Assembly (NCBI RefSeq): GCF_003254625.1 | Contig: NZ_QJRJ01000069.1 | Coordinates: 106,793 to 170,792 of the forward strand | Length of the DNA stretch: 64,000 nt | Reading direction: 5' to 3' | Source of the DNA: Flavobacterium ginsenosidimutans | GTDB taxonomy: Bacteria > Bacteroidota > Bacteroidia > Flavobacteriales > Flavobacteriaceae | Shown here: one piece after another, positions 54,045-63,261 of the stretch | Numbering within the stretch: the first letter of the stretch is position 1 | Layout of the letters: every line of letters begins with the position of its first letter | Notes under the pieces: generated by a model | Databases searched by the model: none | What the model saw: only the letters and a program-made list of their open reading frames with translations | What the model was told of the DNA's origin: nothing | Made by a program: the position numbers and the translations under genes

Positions 54045-54065
54045 TAAGTGTTTTTTATACACTTA
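54045..54065. promoter_or_regulatory. Candidate AraR operator 5, near-perfect palindrome
   Basis: TAAGTGTTTTTTATACACTTA is a perfect 7-bp inverted repeat (TAAGTGT, N7, ACACTTA). It sits over the -33 region of the araB promoter, where bound AraR would block polymerase. Confidence 0.65.
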
Positions 54066-54080
54066 TGAATTATTTATAAT

Positions 54081-54088
54081 TATATTTG
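54081..54088 (+). promoter_or_regulatory. -7 box of the araB-araD-araA operon
   Basis: TATATTTG matches TAnnTTTG, 23 bp upstream of the araB start. The centre of the operator candidate lies about 26 bp before it. Confidence 0.6.
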
Positions 54089-54111
54089 TCAATATTTTAA
54101 AATAAATACGA

Positions 54112-55803
54112 ATGAAAAATTATGTAATAGGATTGGACTACGGAACAGATTCTGTTCGCGCGGTGCTAATTGATACAGAAAATGGGCAGGAGCTGGCATC
54201 GAATGTTTCTCATTACAAAAGATGGAAAAACAAACAATATTGTGACGCCTCTATAAACCAATTTCGTCAGCATCCTTTGGATCATATCGAAGGATTAGAA
54301 ATTACGATTCAAAATGTTGTAAAAGAAAGTAAAGTAGATCCTTCTTTAGTAAAAGGAATCTGTATCGACACAACAGGATCTTCTCCAGTTCCAGTTACAA
54401 AAGATGGAACGCCATTAGCATTAACAAAAGGTTTTGAAGAAAATCCAAATGCAATGATGGTTTTATGGAAAGATCATACTTCTATTAATGAAGCAAACGA
54501 AATCAACGAACTGGCAGTAAGCTGGGGCGGAGAAGACGTTACAAAATACGTTGGAGGAATTTATTCTTCTGAGTGGTTTTGGGCAAAAATCCTTCACATT
54601 GCAAGACAAGATGAGGCGGTTAGAAATGCAGCACACACTTGGATGGAGCATTGTGATTTAATGACGTATTTATTAATTGAAGATAAAGATTTAAAAACCT
54701 TCAAAAGAAGCCGTTGTGCAGCAGGTCATAAAGCAATGTGGCACGCAGACTGGAGTGGATTACCGCCAGTTGAATTCTTAGAAAAATTACATCCATATTT
54801 AGCGACTTTACGCGGGAATTTATATGATGAAACATATACTTCAGATTTAGTTGCTGGAAAACTAAGCCAGGAATGGGCAGACCGTTTAGGACTTTCTACA
54901 GAAACAGTTGTGGCTGTTGGAACTTTTGATGCACATTCTGGAGCTGTTGGAGCTAAAATCGAAGAGAATACTTTAGTTCGCGTTATGGGAACTTCAACTT
55001 GTGATATTCTGGTTGGTTCTTATGATGAGGTTGGAACAAAAACAGTTAGAGGAATCTGCGGACAAGTTGATGGATCTGTTATTCCAGGATTTATTGGTTT
55101 AGAAGCAGGACAATCGGCTTTTGGAGATTTATTGGCTTGGTACAAAGAATTGCTAATGTGGCCGACAGAACATTTATTAAGTGAATCATCTCTTTTAAAT
55201 GATTCTCAAAAAGAACAATTAAGAGAAGAATTCAGCGATAAATTAATTGTGGAATTGACGAAAGAAGCGGAGAAAATCCCTGTTTCAGAAAGTCTTCCAA
55301 TTGCTTTAGATTGGATTAACGGACGTAGAACTCCAGATGCCAATCAGGAAGTTAAAAGCGCGATTTCAAATTTATCTTTAGGAACAAAAGCACCTCATAT
55401 TTTTAAAGCTTTAGTAAACGCAATCTGTTTTGGAGCGAAGAAAATTGTAGACCGTTTTGAAGAAGAAGGAGTAAAAATCGACAGCGTAATCGGAATAGGT
55501 GGTGTTGCTCGTAAATCTCCTTTCATCATGCAGACTTTGGCTAATGTTTTAAACAAGCCAATTAAAGTTGCAGCTTCAGACCAAACTCCTGCTTTAGGAG
55601 CGGCAATTTACGCAGCCGTTGCAGCTGGAATTTATCCAAACGTAATCGAAGCAAGCCAAAAAATCGGAAGTGATTTTGACGGAGAATATTTCCCTCAAAC
55701 AGATAAAGTTGAAGCGTATCATAAACTGCTTTTAGGATACGAAAAATTAAGCGCTTTTGCAGATTCAACTATTAAAATTTCTCAAAATGAGTTCTCTTTA
55801 TAA
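54112..55803 (+). CDS. araB: L-ribulokinase
   Basis: 563 residues, an FGGY kinase with the AraB start VIGLDYGTDSVRAVLID and phosphate loop GTSTCDILVGS, plus GLEAGQSAFGD and GIGGVARKSPF in the C-terminal domain. It phosphorylates L-ribulose at C5. It leads the cytoplasmic arabinose operon and overlaps araD by 17 bp. Confidence 0.95.
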   Translation: MKNYVIGLDYGTDSVRAVLIDTENGQELASNVSHYKRWKNKQYCDASINQFRQHPLDHIEGLEITIQNVVKESKVDPSLVKGICIDTTGSSPVPVTKDGTPLALTKGFEENPNAMMVLWKDHTSINEANEINELAVSWGGEDVTKYVGGIYSSEWFWAKILHIARQDEAVRNAAHTWMEHCDLMTYLLIEDKDLKTFKRSRCAAGHKAMWHADWSGLPPVEFLEKLHPYLATLRGNLYDETYTSDLVAGKLSQEWADRLGLSTETVVAVGTFDAHSGAVGAKIEENTLVRVMGTSTCDILVGSYDEVGTKTVRGICGQVDGSVIPGFIGLEAGQSAFGDLLAWYKELLMWPTEHLLSESSLLNDSQKEQLREEFSDKLIVELTKEAEKIPVSESLPIALDWINGRRTPDANQEVKSAISNLSLGTKAPHIFKALVNAICFGAKKIVDRFEEEGVKIDSVIGIGGVARKSPFIMQTLANVLNKPIKVAASDQTPALGAAIYAAVAAGIYPNVIEASQKIGSDFDGEYFPQTDKVEAYHKLLLGYEKLSAFADSTIKISQNEFSL

Positions 55804-56488
55804 AGATTTAAAACAAGAGTGTTACGAAGCCAATATGCAGTTAAATGCATTGAATTTGGTGGTTTATACTTTCGGAAATGTAAGCGCTGTGGACAGAAAA
55901 AATGGTGTTTTTGCCATTAAACCAAGTGGTGTTCCTTACGAAGATTTAAAACCTGAAGATATTGTTATTGTCGATTTTGATAATAATGTTATCGAAGGAA
56001 CAATGCGTCCGTCTTCAGATACTAAAACACACGCATATTTATACAAACACTGGCCAAATATTGGAGGCGTTGCACATACGCATGCAACCTATTCTGTGGC
56101 TTGGGCACAATCGCAGCAAGATATTCCAATTTTCGGAACCACGCATGCCGATCATTTAACAGCTGATATTCCGTGTGCGCCCCCGATGGCAGATCATTTA
56201 ATTGAAGGAAACTACGAACACAATACCGGAATTCAGATTTTGGATTGCTTCAAAGAAAAGAATCTTTCTTACGAAGAAGTAGAAATGATTTTAATTGGAA
56301 ATCACGGTCCGTTTGCGTGGGGAAAAAATGCAGCAAAAGCGGTTTATAACAGTAAAGTTCTAGAAGTTGTGGCAGAAATGGCATATCTGACTTTACAAAT
56401 AAATCCAAACGCACCAAGATTAAAAGATTCATTAATAAAGAAACATTACAACCGTAAACACGGAAAAGATTCGTATTACGGACAATAA
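55787..56488 (+). CDS. araD: L-ribulose-5-phosphate 4-epimerase
   Basis: 233 residues from the ATG at 55787; earlier in-frame starts lie deeper in araB. TFGNVSAVDR, KPSGVPYEDL, the zinc pair in AHTHATYSVAW and IGNHGPFAWG are the class II aldolase/AraD motifs. It gives D-xylulose 5-phosphate for the pentose phosphate pathway. The order araB-araD-araA is as in other Bacteroidota. Confidence 0.95.
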   Translation: MSSLYKDLKQECYEANMQLNALNLVVYTFGNVSAVDRKNGVFAIKPSGVPYEDLKPEDIVIVDFDNNVIEGTMRPSSDTKTHAYLYKHWPNIGGVAHTHATYSVAWAQSQQDIPIFGTTHADHLTADIPCAPPMADHLIEGNYEHNTGIQILDCFKEKNLSYEEVEMILIGNHGPFAWGKNAAKAVYNSKVLEVVAEMAYLTLQINPNAPRLKDSLIKKHYNRKHGKDSYYGQ

Positions 56489-56495
56489 TAATTTT

Positions 56496-56640
56496 GTTTC
56501 AGGTTTCAGGTTTTATTTGTTTCAAGTTGTTGGAACGTAACTTGAAACCTGAAATAAACAAAACAAAAATAATAACATAACAATAAGATTTTCCGCATTT
56601 CAGAACCTGAAACTTGAAACAAAGGAAACTTGAAACAAAA
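56496..56640. repeat. Intergenic inverted repeat between araD and araA
   Basis: Units such as TTTCAGGTTTCAGGTT and TTGTTTCAAGTT recur as complements (AACTTGAAACCTGAAATAAAC, then GAACCTGAAACTTGAAAC). The block fills the whole 160-bp gap and can fold into stacked hairpins, which could lower or delay araA expression relative to araBD. No gene. Confidence 0.7.
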
Positions 56641-56648
56641 TAAAAAAC

Positions 56649-58157
56649 ATGATAGATATATCTCAAAAAGAAGTATGGTTTGTAGTAGGAAGCCAAGAAT
56701 TATACGGTGAAGAAACACTTAGAAAAGTAGCAGAACATTCTCAGATTATTGCAAAAGGATTAGATGCTTCATCTTCAATCCCGGTAAAAGTGGTTTATAA
56801 AGATGTGGTAAAATCTCCATCGCAGATTTTAGATGTTTGTTTGGCTGCGAATTCGGCTAAAAACTGTATTGGAATTATCGCTTGGATGCATACTTTCTCT
56901 CCAGCAAAAATGTGGATTGGAGGATTAAATATCCTTAAAAAACCATTATGCCACTTGCATACACAATACAACGCTGAAATTCCGTGGGGAAGCATTGACA
57001 TGGATTTTATGAATTTAAACCAATCGGCTCACGGAGATCGTGAATTCGGTTTCATCATGTCTAGATTACGTAAAAAACGTAAAGTAGTTGTAGGTCACTG
57101 GGAAGATCAAAGAGTTCAAAAACAATTAGGAATCTGGTCAAGAGTAGTTCTTGGATGGGATGAACTTCAAAACCTAAAAGTAGCTCGTATTGGTGATAAT
57201 ATGCGTGAAGTTGCCGTAACAGAAGGTGATAAAGTTGAAGCTCAAATTCGTTTTGGAATGTCTGTAAACGGATACGATTCTTCAGATGTTACCAAACATA
57301 TTGAGAAAGTAACAGACAAACAATTAGCTGATTTATTAGCAGTTTATGAGTCTTCTTATAACTTAACGGATTCTTTAAAAGAAGGAGGATCACAAAGAAG
57401 TTCTTTGGTTGAAGCAGCAAAAATCGAATTAGGATTAAGAGCTTTCCTTGAAGAAGGAGGATTCGGTGCTTTTACAGATACATTTGAAAACCTTGGAGTT
57501 TGGAAACAATTGCCAGGAATTGCAACACAAAGATTAATGGCCGATGGTTATGGTTTTGGTGGAGAAGGAGACTGGAAAACAGCTGCAATGGTTAGAGCTT
57601 TAAAAGTAATGTGTGTTGGTTTAGAAGGAGGAACTTCTTTCATGGAAGATTACACTTACCATTTCACACCACAAAAATCATATGTTTTAGGATCTCACAT
57701 GTTAGAGATTTGTCCATCAATCGCTGACGGAAAACCTTCTTGCGAAGTGCATCCATTAGGAATTGGAGGAAAAGAAGATCCAGCTCGTTTGGTATTCAAC
57801 TCGCCTGCAGGTGACGCAATTAATGTTTCTTTGGTTGATATGGGAACGCGTTTCCGTTTAATTGTAAACGAAGTGGAAGCAGTAAAACCAATGGCAGAAT
57901 TACCAAAATTACCAGTTGCACGTGTTCTTTGGGATTGTAAACCAAACCTTGAAGTTGCAGCAACGGCTTGGATTTTGGCTGGTGGAGCACACCACACGGT
58001 TTATAGCCAATCAATTACAACAGAATATATGGAGGATTTTGCAGACATCGCAGGAATCGAATTATTGGTAATTGATGAAAAAACGACTGTCAGAGAGTTT
58101 AAAGATAAAATCAATGCTAACGAAGCATACTTTCATTTGTTTCAACACGGATTGTAA
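56649..58157 (+). CDS. araA: L-arabinose isomerase
   Basis: 502 residues, standard length. [15 protein letters not shown] at the start, [24 protein letters not shown], and the metal/active-site residues in the [14 protein letters not shown] and MLEICPS regions, with His in [10 protein letters not shown], match AraA. It converts L-arabinose to L-ribulose in the cytoplasm. No inner-membrane arabinose transporter gene is linked in this window. Confidence 0.95.
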   Translation: MIDISQKEVWFVVGSQELYGEETLRKVAEHSQIIAKGLDASSSIPVKVVYKDVVKSPSQILDVCLAANSAKNCIGIIAWMHTFSPAKMWIGGLNILKKPLCHLHTQYNAEIPWGSIDMDFMNLNQSAHGDREFGFIMSRLRKKRKVVVGHWEDQRVQKQLGIWSRVVLGWDELQNLKVARIGDNMREVAVTEGDKVEAQIRFGMSVNGYDSSDVTKHIEKVTDKQLADLLAVYESSYNLTDSLKEGGSQRSSLVEAAKIELGLRAFLEEGGFGAFTDTFENLGVWKQLPGIATQRLMADGYGFGGEGDWKTAAMVRALKVMCVGLEGGTSFMEDYTYHFTPQKSYVLGSHMLEICPSIADGKPSCEVHPLGIGGKEDPARLVFNSPAGDAINVSLVDMGTRFRLIVNEVEAVKPMAELPKLPVARVLWDCKPNLEVAATAWILAGGAHHTVYSQSITTEYMEDFADIAGIELLVIDEKTTVREFKDKINANEAYFHLFQHGL

Positions 58158-58253
58158 TCTGAGATTCTAAGTTGCTAAGGTTCTAAGTTTTTTATTACTT
58201 TTAGCTTTTAACATCTAACATTTTACTTTTTACAAATCAAAAAAATATCATTT

Positions 58254-59438
58254 ATGAATGTATTAAAACGTTGTGTTTTTGGTCTAAGCCTTTTAAGTTT
58301 TGCTGCGGTTTCAGTTCAATGTAAAAGCGATAAAAAAGCTGATACAGAAAAAGTGGCAACTGATGAAAAAGCATTAGTTACAATTGACAAATCGGAATAT
58401 GGAACTACTGCTAAAGGTGAAAAAGTAGAGAGCTATAAATTGAAAAACCAAAATGGGATGGAAGTGGACATCATCACTTTTGGAGGAAGAATTACAGATT
58501 TGAAAGTGCCTAATAAAGCAGGAGTTTCAGAAAATGTAGTAATCGGATTCAGTTCTTTAGCGCAATACGAAAAAGAAAATCCATTTTTTGGAGCTTTAAT
58601 CGGAAGATACGGAAACCGAATTGCAAAAGGTAAATTTTCATTAGATGGAAAAGATTATCAATTAGCGATTAACAATGCACCAAATGCTCTACACGGAGGT
58701 CCGCAAGGATTTTTTAACGTAGTTTGGAAAGCAGATGAGGTTAAATCTGGTGAAACAGCTTCATTAAAATTGTCTTACTTAAGTAAAGATATGGAAGAAG
58801 GTTACCCAGGAAACTTAAAAGTTGCAGTAACTTATACATTGACAAATGACAATCAGTTGGAAGTTTTGTACGAAGCGACAACAGACAAAAAAACGGTTGT
58901 TAACTTGACGCAGCATTCATACTTCAATTTATCTGGAGATTTTACAAAAACAATCTTAGATCACGAATTGACTTTAAATGCAGATAAATTAGTTCCAGTT
59001 GATGCAGATTTAATTCCAACAGGAAAATTAGAAGATGTTGCTGGTACGCCTTTCGATTTCAGAACTCCAAAATTAATTGGAAAAGATATCAATGCTAAAA
59101 ATGATCAGTTAGAAAAAGGAAAAGGTTACGACCACTGCTGGGTGTTGAACAACTCTGAAAAAGGAAAAACAATTATTGCAAAAGTATACCACGCAGCTAG
59201 CGGAAGAGTTATGGAAATGACAACAGACGAACCTGGAATTCAGTTCTATTCTGGAAACTTCCTTGACGGAACTTTACCAATGCCAAACGGAGGAACTTTT
59301 GCACACAGAACAGGATTGTGTCTAGAAACAGAACATTATCCAGATTCTCCAAACCAGAAAAATTTCCCAACAACGGTTTTAAACCCTGGAGAAAATTATA
59401 AAACTAAAACTACTTTTAAATTCTCGGTAAAAAAATAG
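58254..59438 (+). CDS. Lipoprotein aldose 1-epimerase
   Basis: 394 residues. Lipoprotein signal SVQCKSDKK (Cys23) precedes a GalM domain: GRYGNRIAKGKF, catalytic His in LTQHSYFNLSG, Glu in GLCLETEHYPDSPNQ. It is a periplasmic or membrane-facing mutarotase, likely preparing arabinose or galactose anomers released by the glycosidases for uptake. It is 96 bp downstream of araA, possibly in the same transcript, and ends at a terminator. Confidence 0.92.
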   Translation: MNVLKRCVFGLSLLSFAAVSVQCKSDKKADTEKVATDEKALVTIDKSEYGTTAKGEKVESYKLKNQNGMEVDIITFGGRITDLKVPNKAGVSENVVIGFSSLAQYEKENPFFGALIGRYGNRIAKGKFSLDGKDYQLAINNAPNALHGGPQGFFNVVWKADEVKSGETASLKLSYLSKDMEEGYPGNLKVAVTYTLTNDNQLEVLYEATTDKKTVVNLTQHSYFNLSGDFTKTILDHELTLNADKLVPVDADLIPTGKLEDVAGTPFDFRTPKLIGKDINAKNDQLEKGKGYDHCWVLNNSEKGKTIIAKVYHAASGRVMEMTTDEPGIQFYSGNFLDGTLPMPNGGTFAHRTGLCLETEHYPDSPNQKNFPTTVLNPGENYKTKTTFKFSVKK

Positions 59439-59441
59439 TTT

Positions 59442-59509
59442 TAGAATCTGTTAATTAGTTTAGTAATTCTCTAAAAACCTCGGAAGTTAAATGCTTTCGA
59501 GGTTTTTTT
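59442..59509. repeat. Direct repeat A flanking the lipoprotein gene
   Basis: A 24-bp block (59442-59465: core GAATCTGTTAATTAGTTTAG) plus the following hairpin matches 60207-60266. Copy A has 7 extra bases before the hairpin. It could encode the last residues of a lost copy of the downstream lipoprotein gene. Confidence 0.8.
59473..59508 (+). terminator. Terminator after the mutarotase gene
   Basis: AAAAACCTCGGAAG pairs with CTTTCGAGGTTTTT and ends in T residues. Nearly the same terminator is found after the next gene. Confidence 0.8.
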
Positions 59510-59599
59510 ATTTTTAGAAAGAATGATAATTTATTTCGCTACTGTTAAAAGATTAATTTAGCGAGCTTAATTCATCTTAGGAAACTGAAAAATTGTAAT

Positions 59600-60223
59600 A
59601 TGAAAAGAAAAGTTATTTATATTTTATTCTCCATTTTATTTCTACAAAGTTGTCAAAATAAAGAAAAAAGCCAACAGAAAAGCAATTCTATTGATAAGGT
59701 AGATTCAGGCAAAAAGACAGATTTATCAAATGATAGCAATGAACAAATAAAATTAGTTAAAAACTTTATGAAATGGTATATTAAAAACATGGATATGCTG
59801 GGAAAATTTGATGTCATTGGCGGAGGACCTATGGATGTAAAAGAGAATGAAGAGGCAGAAAATTATTATGTAGATTTTAAAGAAGCTGAAAAATATATTT
59901 CGGAATTGAAAAAAAGTGGTTTTTTAACTGATAACATTCTTAAAAATGAAGAAACATCATTTTTAGAAGCAGACAAATATTACAAAGAAAATCCAGAAAA
60001 TGATGGTCCGCCTTATGGTTTTGATTATGATCATTTTTTTCTTACTCAAGAAGCATTTGAAGAAGATTTACTAAATATTGATAAAATTAAATATGCTATA
60101 AATCAAAAAGACGATTTTAATTCAGAGGTGACGTTTGTTCTACCTATATCTGGAAAGTATAAGTATTCTTTAAAAAAGATAAATGAGAAATGGTTTATTG
60201 ATAAAATAGAATCTGTTAATTAG
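59600..60223 (+). CDS. Small lipoprotein of unknown function
   Basis: 207 residues. Lipoprotein signal ILFLQSCQNKEK (Cys18). After a Ser/Lys-rich linker (to about 45) comes a mixed alpha/beta body (FMKWYIKNMDML, YYVDFKEAEKYISELKKSG) reminiscent of the DUF3828-type exported proteins, but I cannot confirm a family. Its last codons (Glu-Ser-Val-Asn-stop) lie inside direct repeat B, and the gene is bracketed by repeats and matching terminators. The gene looks like a separate cassette rather than part of arabinose metabolism. Confidence 0.82.
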   Translation: MKRKVIYILFSILFLQSCQNKEKSQQKSNSIDKVDSGKKTDLSNDSNEQIKLVKNFMKWYIKNMDMLGKFDVIGGGPMDVKENEEAENYYVDFKEAEKYISELKKSGFLTDNILKNEETSFLEADKYYKENPENDGPPYGFDYDHFFLTQEAFEEDLLNIDKIKYAINQKDDFNSEVTFVLPISGKYKYSLKKINEKWFIDKIESVN

Positions 60224-60266
60224 TTTAGTAAAACCTCGGAAATTAAATGCTTTCGAGGTTTTTTTT
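60207..60266. repeat. Direct repeat B flanking the lipoprotein gene
   Basis: The 24 bp at 60207-60230 are the same as 59442-59465, and the hairpin that follows differs from copy A in a few bases only. This copy includes the end of the lipoprotein gene. Confidence 0.8.
60230..60266 (+). terminator. Terminator after the lipoprotein gene
   Basis: AAAACCTCGGAAA pairs with TTTCGAGGTTTT, followed by a run of T. Twin of the 59473-59508 terminator. Confidence 0.85.
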
Positions 60267-60303
60267 ATTGGTAAAAATTGAAACAATTATGATTAATAAG
60301 TAT

Positions 60304-60336
60304 TTTGTAAGGTTATTCAATTCTTTCTTACATTTG
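60304..60336 (+). promoter_or_regulatory. Promoter of the alpha/beta hydrolase gene
   Basis: TTTG (60304-60307), 21 bp spacer, TACATTTG (60329-60336): both elements match the phylum consensus. Start codon 30 bp further on. Confidence 0.65.
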
Positions 60337-60365
60337 AGAAATAACTATCCTAAAAAACTTTACTT

Positions 60366-61244
60366 ATGAAGAAACCAATTAAATTATTAATGCTGGTATT
60401 AGCCTATTCTGTATGTGTAGTAGCAAGTGCTCAGGTTCAGATGAATTTTAAATTTGATACTCCTTATGGTAAAAATACCGCTATTGGAAAGTTTGCTGAA
60501 ATCAATGGAGCTAAAATTTATTATGAAGAATACGGAAAAGGAGAGCCTTTATTATTGATACATGGAAACGGAGGAAGTATTGAATCAATGGGAAATCAAA
60601 TTGATTATTTTAAAAGTAAATACAGAGTTATTGCTGCCGATAGTAGAGGACAAGGCAAATCGGAGTTGAAAACTGATTCTCTTACCTATGTTCAAATCAC
60701 AAAAGATATGGAAGGATTAGTTAATCACTTAAAACTGGATTCGATAAGTGTTATTGGGTGGAGTGACGGAGGAATTGTTGGGTTGCAAATGGGGATTTCA
60801 GGTAAGTCAAAAATAAAGAAAATTGTAGCGATGGGCGCCAATTTACGACCTGATTCTACAGCTATTTATTCGTGGGCAACAAAAGATGTTCAGAACTTGA
60901 AAAAAATGATTGTTTCAAAAATTAAAGAAAAAGATACTAGCGAGAATTGGAATCTAATGAAACAACTTTGTGGACTTTTGGTAGATCAGCCTAGTATTGC
61001 AACAAAAGATTTATCAAAAATTAAAGCAAAAGTGCTTGTAATAGCTGGAGATAGAGATGTAATCAGAAATGCACACACAGTTGAAATTTTCGAAAATATA
61101 CCTGAAGCACAGTTGTGCATTATGCCTGGAGAGACGCATTTTGCGCCAGCTTCAAGTCCGGAATTGTTTAATGCATTAGCAAATAAATTTTTATCAGAAC
61201 CTTTCAAAAGACCAGATTCAGATTGGACTAAATGGGGTAAATAA
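60366..61244 (+). CDS. Exported alpha/beta hydrolase
   Basis: 292 residues with a signal peptide (cleavage near VASAQ), so periplasmic. Oxyanion region LLLIHGNGGS, nucleophile elbow GWSDGG, acid Asp in AGDRDVI and His in GETHFAP complete the triad. Esterase or lipase-like; the substrate cannot be told. It has its own promoter and no operon partner. Confidence 0.9.
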   Translation: MKKPIKLLMLVLAYSVCVVASAQVQMNFKFDTPYGKNTAIGKFAEINGAKIYYEEYGKGEPLLLIHGNGGSIESMGNQIDYFKSKYRVIAADSRGQGKSELKTDSLTYVQITKDMEGLVNHLKLDSISVIGWSDGGIVGLQMGISGKSKIKKIVAMGANLRPDSTAIYSWATKDVQNLKKMIVSKIKEKDTSENWNLMKQLCGLLVDQPSIATKDLSKIKAKVLVIAGDRDVIRNAHTVEIFENIPEAQLCIMPGETHFAPASSPELFNALANKFLSEPFKRPDSDWTKWGK

Positions 61245-61268
61245 AATTGAATCGATAGAATTGTATTA

Positions 61269-61310
61269 TTTTAGCCATGAATTTCAACTTCATTTAATTC
61301 GTGGCTAAAA
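61269..61310. repeat. Inverted repeat hairpin upstream of the OsmC gene
   Basis: TTTTAGCCATGAATT (61269-61283) and AATTCGTGGCTAAAA (61296-61310) pair with one mismatch. The ends belong to the GCCACGAATT repeat family; this is a short internal-deletion form. It could stop the hydrolase transcript. Confidence 0.65.
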
Positions 61311-61320
61311 CAACAAAAAA

Positions 61321-61791
61321 ATGACTTTCAAACACATATTCAAAGCAGAAGCAAATTGGACTTCCAAACAAAACCTAGCAGATTCTTCTAAAAGATTCTA
61401 TAGCAAAAGCCATCAGGTTAAAATTGAAGGAAAACCGATTTTAAATGTTTCAGCAGCAAAAGCATTCAAAGGCGATCCGTCATTATATAATCCCGAAGAT
61501 TTATTGCTAAGCAGTTTAGTTTCCTGCCACATGATGTCGTATTTATATGTCTGCTCTCAAAACGGAATAGAAGTTTTGGAATATTCAGACAACGCAGAAG
61601 CAACATTAGAAGTAAATCCAGATGGAAGCGGACGTTTTACAGAAGTTCGATTAAATCCAAAAGTTACAATTGTAAACTCTGATAAAGTAGAATTAGCTTT
61701 AGAACTGCATCAAAAAGCAAATCAGTTGTGTTTTATTGCTAATTCCTGCAATTTTCCTGTTTTGCATGAGGCAAGTTGCGAAGTGATATAA
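61321..61791 (+). CDS. OsmC/Ohr-family protein
   Basis: 156 residues. The two family cysteines are in SSLVSCHMMSYL and HQKANQLCFIAN, and NPEDLLLSSL is the usual N-terminal helix motif. Such proteins reduce organic hydroperoxides or bind small thiol-reactive molecules in the cytoplasm. Monocistronic, ended by the terminator that also faces the tRNA gene. Confidence 0.9.
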   Translation: MTFKHIFKAEANWTSKQNLADSSKRFYSKSHQVKIEGKPILNVSAAKAFKGDPSLYNPEDLLLSSLVSCHMMSYLYVCSQNGIEVLEYSDNAEATLEVNPDGSGRFTEVRLNPKVTIVNSDKVELALELHQKANQLCFIANSCNFPVLHEASCEVI

Positions 61792-61797
61792 AAAGAA

Positions 61798-61826
61798 AAA
61801 ACCTCTTCCGTTAAGAAGAGGTTTTT
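61798..61826. terminator. Two-way terminator between OsmC gene and tRNA-Leu
   Basis: AAAACCTCTTC (61798-61808) pairs perfectly with GAAGAGGTTTT (61815-61825) with A/T tails on both sides, so it can act on both converging transcripts. Confidence 0.85.
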
Positions 61827-61828
61827 CG

Positions 61829-61908
61829 TACCCGGAGCCGGAGTCGAACCGGCACGGTTTCCCACAGGTGTTTGAGACCAGCGCGTCTACCAATTCCGCC
61901 ATCCGGGC
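61829..61908 (-). tRNA. tRNA-Leu, anticodon CAA
   Basis: The reverse strand folds as a class II tRNA: acceptor stem GCCCGGA with UCCGGGU and discriminator A, D-arm with GGUAGACGC, anticodon loop CUCAAAC (anticodon at 61874-61872), a long variable arm, and a T-arm GCCGG-UUCGACU-CCGGC. It reads UUG Leu codons. CCA is not encoded. The anticodon stem has one U-U mismatch. A possible minus-strand -7 box TACATTTG lies at 62002-61995. Confidence 0.95.
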
Positions 61909-62041
61909 GTAGCAGACGAAAAAATAAATGATAAATCAGTTATTTTAACGCAATAGAATGAAGTCATAAATGATGTCATTCCTTTAACACGGTGCAAATG
62001 TAAAAAATAAAATTAAAAATTCTAATAAAAATACTTAAATA

Positions 62042-62076
62042 TTTGCTTTCAGTGTTCAATAAATTTTATAAATTTG
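62042..62076 (+). promoter_or_regulatory. Promoter of prs
   Basis: TTTG (62042-62045), 23 bp spacer, TAAATTTG (62069-62076). It leaves a leader of about 115 nt before the prs start at 62197; an in-frame earlier ATG at 62074 overlaps this box and is not credible. Confidence 0.6.
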
Positions 62077-62196
62077 CAGCTCGTTAAAACGAAGCACACA
62101 CAACTAACTACATCCGAGACATTTATACGCTTTCTGCTTTATTCAAAAGATAATGCAAGATTTTTTAAAAGTAACGGAATAAAACAACAAATTACA

Positions 62197-63138
62197 ATGT
62201 CGCACCTAGAACCAGAAGCTAAAATTTTTGCTTGTTCACAAAGTGTTTATCTTGCAGAAAAAATTGCAAAAGACTACGGGATTCCGTTAGGAAAAGTAAC
62301 GATGTCAACGTATAGTGATGGTGAATTTCAGCCATCTTACGAAGAATCAATAAGAGGATTACGAGTATTTATCGTATGTTCAACTTTTCCAAGTGCAGAT
62401 AATCTGATGGAATTGTTGTTAATGATTGATGCAGCAAAACGTGCATCGGCAAGACATATTACAGCTGTTATGCCTTATTTTGGTTGGGCAAGACAAGATA
62501 GAAAAGACAAACCAAGAGTTCCAATTGGAGCTAAGTTAGTAGCAAACCTATTAACTGCTGCAGGAGCAACAAGAATCATGACTATGGATTTGCACGCAGA
62601 CCAAATTCAAGGATTCTTTGAAAAACCAGTAGATCATTTATTTGCATCTACGATCTTCTTACCATACGTAGAAAGTTTAAATTTAGAAAATCTGACAATT
62701 GCATCTCCAGATATGGGAGGTTCAAAAAGAGCATACGCTTACTCTAAGTTTTTAGAATCAGATGTAGTAATCTGTTACAAACAAAGAAAAGCAGCCAACG
62801 TTATCGACACTATGGAACTAATTGGTGAAGTAAAAGGACGTAACGTAATCTTAGTAGACGATATGATCGATACAGGAGGAACTTTAGCGAAAGCGGCAGA
62901 CCTAATGATCGAAAAAGGAGCGCTAAGTGTAAGAGCAATTTGTACACACGCTATTTTATCTGGCGGTGCGTATGAGAAAATTGAAAACTCAAAACTAACA
63001 GAATTAATCGTAACAGATTCAATTCCGTTAAAGAGAGAATCAAAAAAGATAAAAGTGGTAAGCTGTGCACCTTTATTTGCAGAGGTTATGCAGATGGTTC
63101 ACCACAACAATTCCATCAGTGGAAAATTTATAATGTAA
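62197..63138 (+). CDS. prs: Ribose-phosphate pyrophosphokinase
   Basis: 313 residues from the ATG at 62197, matching normal PRPP synthetase length and its usual start (KIFACSQSVYLAEKIA). Key motifs: FPSADNLMELLLMIDAAKRA, GWARQDRK (ATP loop) and the PRPP-binding VDDMIDTGGT. It makes PRPP from ribose 5-phosphate and ATP for nucleotides, His and Trp. It is followed by rplY, a common pairing in Bacteroidota. Confidence 0.96.
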   Translation: MSHLEPEAKIFACSQSVYLAEKIAKDYGIPLGKVTMSTYSDGEFQPSYEESIRGLRVFIVCSTFPSADNLMELLLMIDAAKRASARHITAVMPYFGWARQDRKDKPRVPIGAKLVANLLTAAGATRIMTMDLHADQIQGFFEKPVDHLFASTIFLPYVESLNLENLTIASPDMGGSKRAYAYSKFLESDVVICYKQRKAANVIDTMELIGEVKGRNVILVDDMIDTGGTLAKAADLMIEKGALSVRAICTHAILSGGAYEKIENSKLTELIVTDSIPLKRESKKIKVVSCAPLFAEVMQMVHHNNSISGKFIM

Positions 63139-63140
63139 AA

Positions 63141-63222
63141 GCAGTAAGCTGTAGGCATTAGGCCGTAAGCTTATTTACTTTGCATAAAAAGCCTAAAGCC
63201 TATGGCCTAAAGCTTACAGCAA
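63141..63222. repeat. Inverted repeat between prs and rplY
   Basis: GCAGTAAGCTGTAGGCATTA and its partner AAAGCCTATGGCCTAAAGC with CTTACAGC form an imperfect long hairpin. One of the mobile-looking palindromes of this genome. It may separate the prs and rplY messages. Confidence 0.65.
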
Positions 63223-63261
63223 AATAGAATATTTATTATTAATAACTATATTTTTTTTACA

